NCBI GenBank assembly: GCA_021821235.1
Contig: JAKACS010000154.1
Span: 1 to 7,173 of the forward strand
Direction: 5' to 3'
Source of the DNA: Bacillota bacterium
GTDB lineage: Bacteria > Bacillota > Bacilli > Bacillales_B > DSM-18226
Length of the DNA stretch: 7,173 nucleotides
Part shown: positions 5,487 to 7,173 of the stretch, in pieces
Numbering within the stretch: position 1 is the stretch's first letter
Layout: each line of letters begins with the position of its first letter
Notes under the pieces: generated by a model
Database searches by the model: none
Seen by the model: the letters and a program-made list of their open reading frames with translations, nothing else
Told to the model about the DNA's origin: nothing
Made by a program: the position numbers and the translations under genes

Positions 5487-7173
5487 ATTCATTTACCGGG
5501 GTGGTTGGCAATATTTCAATAATGGACTTTTCCAGCACTGGATCAAGATCGTTATCCAATAAAATAGAAACCTCTCCATAATCTTCTTCGTTGCGAATAA
5601 GGCGCCCGATTCCTTGCCTCAAACGAAGCAGCATATAAGGAAGCTCAACTTCTGCAAACGGATCGCTAACCCCTTCCCGCTTTGCAGTAAATACTGGATC
5701 ATTTGGCGGGAAAGGCAAAGAGAAAATCAGCACATTTTCTAGTGAGCGTCCCGGGATATCAAGTCCTTCCCATAAATTCATGGCAACCAAAACTGCGTGT
5801 TCATCATTTTGAAATTTGGAGACAAGTGTACTAATTTCCGCATCTCCTTCAAAATAAAGCGGATAGCTTAGTCGATTGCCAAGCATTTGCTTGATATCAG
5901 TTAATTCTTGTTTGTTCGTAACTAAAATCAATGCCCGGCCATCTGTCTGTTTGATCTGCTCCATTAAATAGTCAACTTTTCCTAGGAAATCCCCTGCGGA
6001 AAACTTGGGCAAGTGGATGCGCATCTTTTCTTCATACTGAAAGGGTGAGGCAACTGAAAAAGATAAATGGTCATCAATCCCTAAACTTGAAGCAATATAG
6101 TCAAATGACTTTTGATTGGAAAGGGTTGCCGATGAAAAGATATACGGTTTCTTTTGCGAAAATACTTCATCGCGCATCACTTCTTCTACCATTTTCGGCA
6201 TAATCACAAGCGTTCTTTCAGCCATTTTTTCTTCAAACCAAGTAATCCCATTGATGGTTTGCGAAAAAAGCCTTAACGAATGAGTAATCTGTTCGATGTA
6301 TTCCTCAACAATTTTCAAATCATATTCATTGATGACATAAAGCTCACTGTCAAATACTAGCTCTTCTTCAAGCCGTTCAAGTTGGCTCAGCAGGTTTTTC
6401 CCCTGATTGACGACCCGATCTGTCTTTTTAATAAACTGCTTCTCTGATCCATTGACTAAGTAAGAATGTTCCGAGAGAACGGTAAAAAACTTCTCATTTT
6501 CAATCAAAATGTTTTCAATCGTATTTAATGTTTCTTCACGAACATCGTTTTCCAACAGCCTTGTTAACACCGTTTCTAGTGTTTGTTCGGTAAAACGATA
6601 GCTTAAGGCTTTCTGGCAGGCATACTCTACTAAATGCCCTTCATCAAACACAACGGCTGAATGTTCCGGCAAAAGGGGAAGCTGGCCTTCCCGTTTGCGT
6701 GAATCCTTTGTCCAAATATGCTCCATGTAAAAATCGTGGGAACAAATGATTAAGTCTTTTGCATGGCGATAGTATTCGCGATGCAATGTAAGCCCGCAGC
6801 GATGCCGCTTTTCACAAGAAAAACAATCTTGCAAAGGATCCCAATTTATTTTCTCCCATTTTTCATCCGATAGTGCCGGGTAGTCGCGGCGATCCCCATA
6901 TCGTTCAAATGTCTGCATTGACGCGCCAGAATGGACAAAGTCCGGCAGCAATTGATTAATATCGTTGATCTCATTGATTTCATCCACCGTATTTGAAAGC
7001 CGTTCATTGTCCAGCTTTTGCAAGCACAAATACTGCTTCCTTGATTTTGCCAGCCGTGCATCGATCTCAAGACCCAATATTTTCTCCAGTTTGGCAATAT
7101 CCCCTTCCTTTTTCACCAATTGCTCAATCAGTGTCTCGTCGGCACATGCAATGATTGCCGGCTGATTGGTATA
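5485..7173 (-). CDS. DinG-family Fe-S DNA helicase, 5' end outside the window
   Basis: This is the C-terminal 562 residues of an XPD/DinG-type superfamily 2 helicase, an ATP-driven DNA unwinding enzyme. Counting from the first visible codon (7173), the Fe-S cluster cysteines are Cys50 (YLCLQKL), Cys117, Cys120 and Cys126 (C-x2-C-x5-C). The Walker B box is DEGH (177-180), a variant of DEAH. Later motifs are SSATLS (347-352), LILVTNK (415-421), LWEGLDIPG (467-475) and the arginine-finger motif QGIGRLIR (520-527). Walker A and the true start are outside the window: the frame stays open to the edge past TTG 7119, with no ribosome binding site there. If only about 80 residues are missing, the protein resembles Bacillus YpvA, which lacks the exonuclease domain of DinG; the fused form cannot be excluded. 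It converges on the NO operon with no sign of linkage to it. Confidence 0.93.
   Translation of the reverse strand, partial: YTNQPAIIACADETLIEQLVKKEGDIAKLEKILGLEIDARLAKSRKQYLCLQKLDNERLSNTVDEINEINDINQLLPDFVHSGASMQTFERYGDRRDYPALSDEKWEKINWDPLQDCFSCEKRHRCGLTLHREYYRHAKDLIICSHDFYMEHIWTKDSRKREGQLPLLPEHSAVVFDEGHLVEYACQKALSYRFTEQTLETVLTRLLENDVREETLNTIENILIENEKFFTVLSEHSYLVNGSEKQFIKKTDRVVNQGKNLLSQLERLEEELVFDSELYVINEYDLKIVEEYIEQITHSLRLFSQTINGITWFEEKMAERTLVIMPKMVEEVMRDEVFSQKKPYIFSSATLSNQKSFDYIASSLGIDDHLSFSVASPFQYEEKMRIHLPKFSAGDFLGKVDYLMEQIKQTDGRALILVTNKQELTDIKQMLGNRLSYPLYFEGDAEISTLVSKFQNDEHAVLVAMNLWEGLDIPGRSLENVLIFSLPFPPNDPVFTAKREGVSDPFAEVELPYMLLRLRQGIGRLIRNEEDYGEVSILLDNDLDPVLEKSIIEILPTTPVNE

Noticed and set aside
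7117..7119. TTG at 7119 as the start of the helicase gene
   Set aside because: The frame stays open to the window edge, no ribosome binding site precedes the TTG, and helicase motif I (Walker A), expected further N-terminal, is missing from the visible part.

Overview
The window looks like chromosomal DNA of a low-to-moderate GC, Gram-positive member of the Bacillaceae (Bacillus, Geobacillus, Parageobacillus, Aeribacillus and relatives). Three things point there. The quinol nitric oxide reductase is 787 residues long, and its ligand histidines lie one residue from where I recall them in the Geobacillus stearothermophilus enzyme. Shine-Dalgarno sequences are strong and purine-rich, with some TTG starts. 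The helicase at the right end is of the Bacillus DinG/YpvA kind. I cannot name the genus from sequence alone.

Layout. Bases 1-81 are the tail of an unidentified plus-strand gene, closed by a strong bidirectional hairpin (about 61-99). Bases 102-2465 (minus) encode a single-subunit quinol-dependent nitric oxide reductase with all expected heme and FeB ligands. A 225-bp divergent control region (2466-2690) follows. It holds two Crp/Fnr-type palindromes, each centred at -41.5 from a plausible start site of one of the two divergent promoters, plus a Fur-like box. To the right lies a tight plus-strand operon of five genes (2691-5439): a Crp/Fnr-family regulator without the cysteine cluster of oxygen-sensing Fnr, two small cysteine-free DUF2249 (TusA-like fold) proteins, a 12-helix membrane protein resembling a degenerate heme-copper oxidase subunit I or NnrS, and a MIP18/DUF59 (SufT/PaaD-like) iron-sulfur assembly factor. 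A second bidirectional hairpin (5457-5486) separates this operon from a converging minus-strand DinG-type helicase that runs off the right edge.

How the genes may work together. Nitric oxide reductase removes NO by reducing it to N2O with quinol electrons. The neighbouring operon probably supplies control (the regulator, acting on both divergent promoters and on itself) and support functions. These could be iron-sulfur repair (MIP18 protein), sulfur or metal handling (DUF2249 pair) and a heme-linked membrane role (12-helix protein). The unit reads as a self-contained NO-reduction and NO-tolerance module. The least understood part is the pairing of two DUF2249 proteins with a 12-helix protein whose TM2, TM6 and TM10 carry the same residue pattern, matching the pseudo-threefold architecture of heme-copper oxidases but without the histidine-rich active site. 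No RNA genes, CRISPR arrays, insertion sequences or attachment sites were seen.
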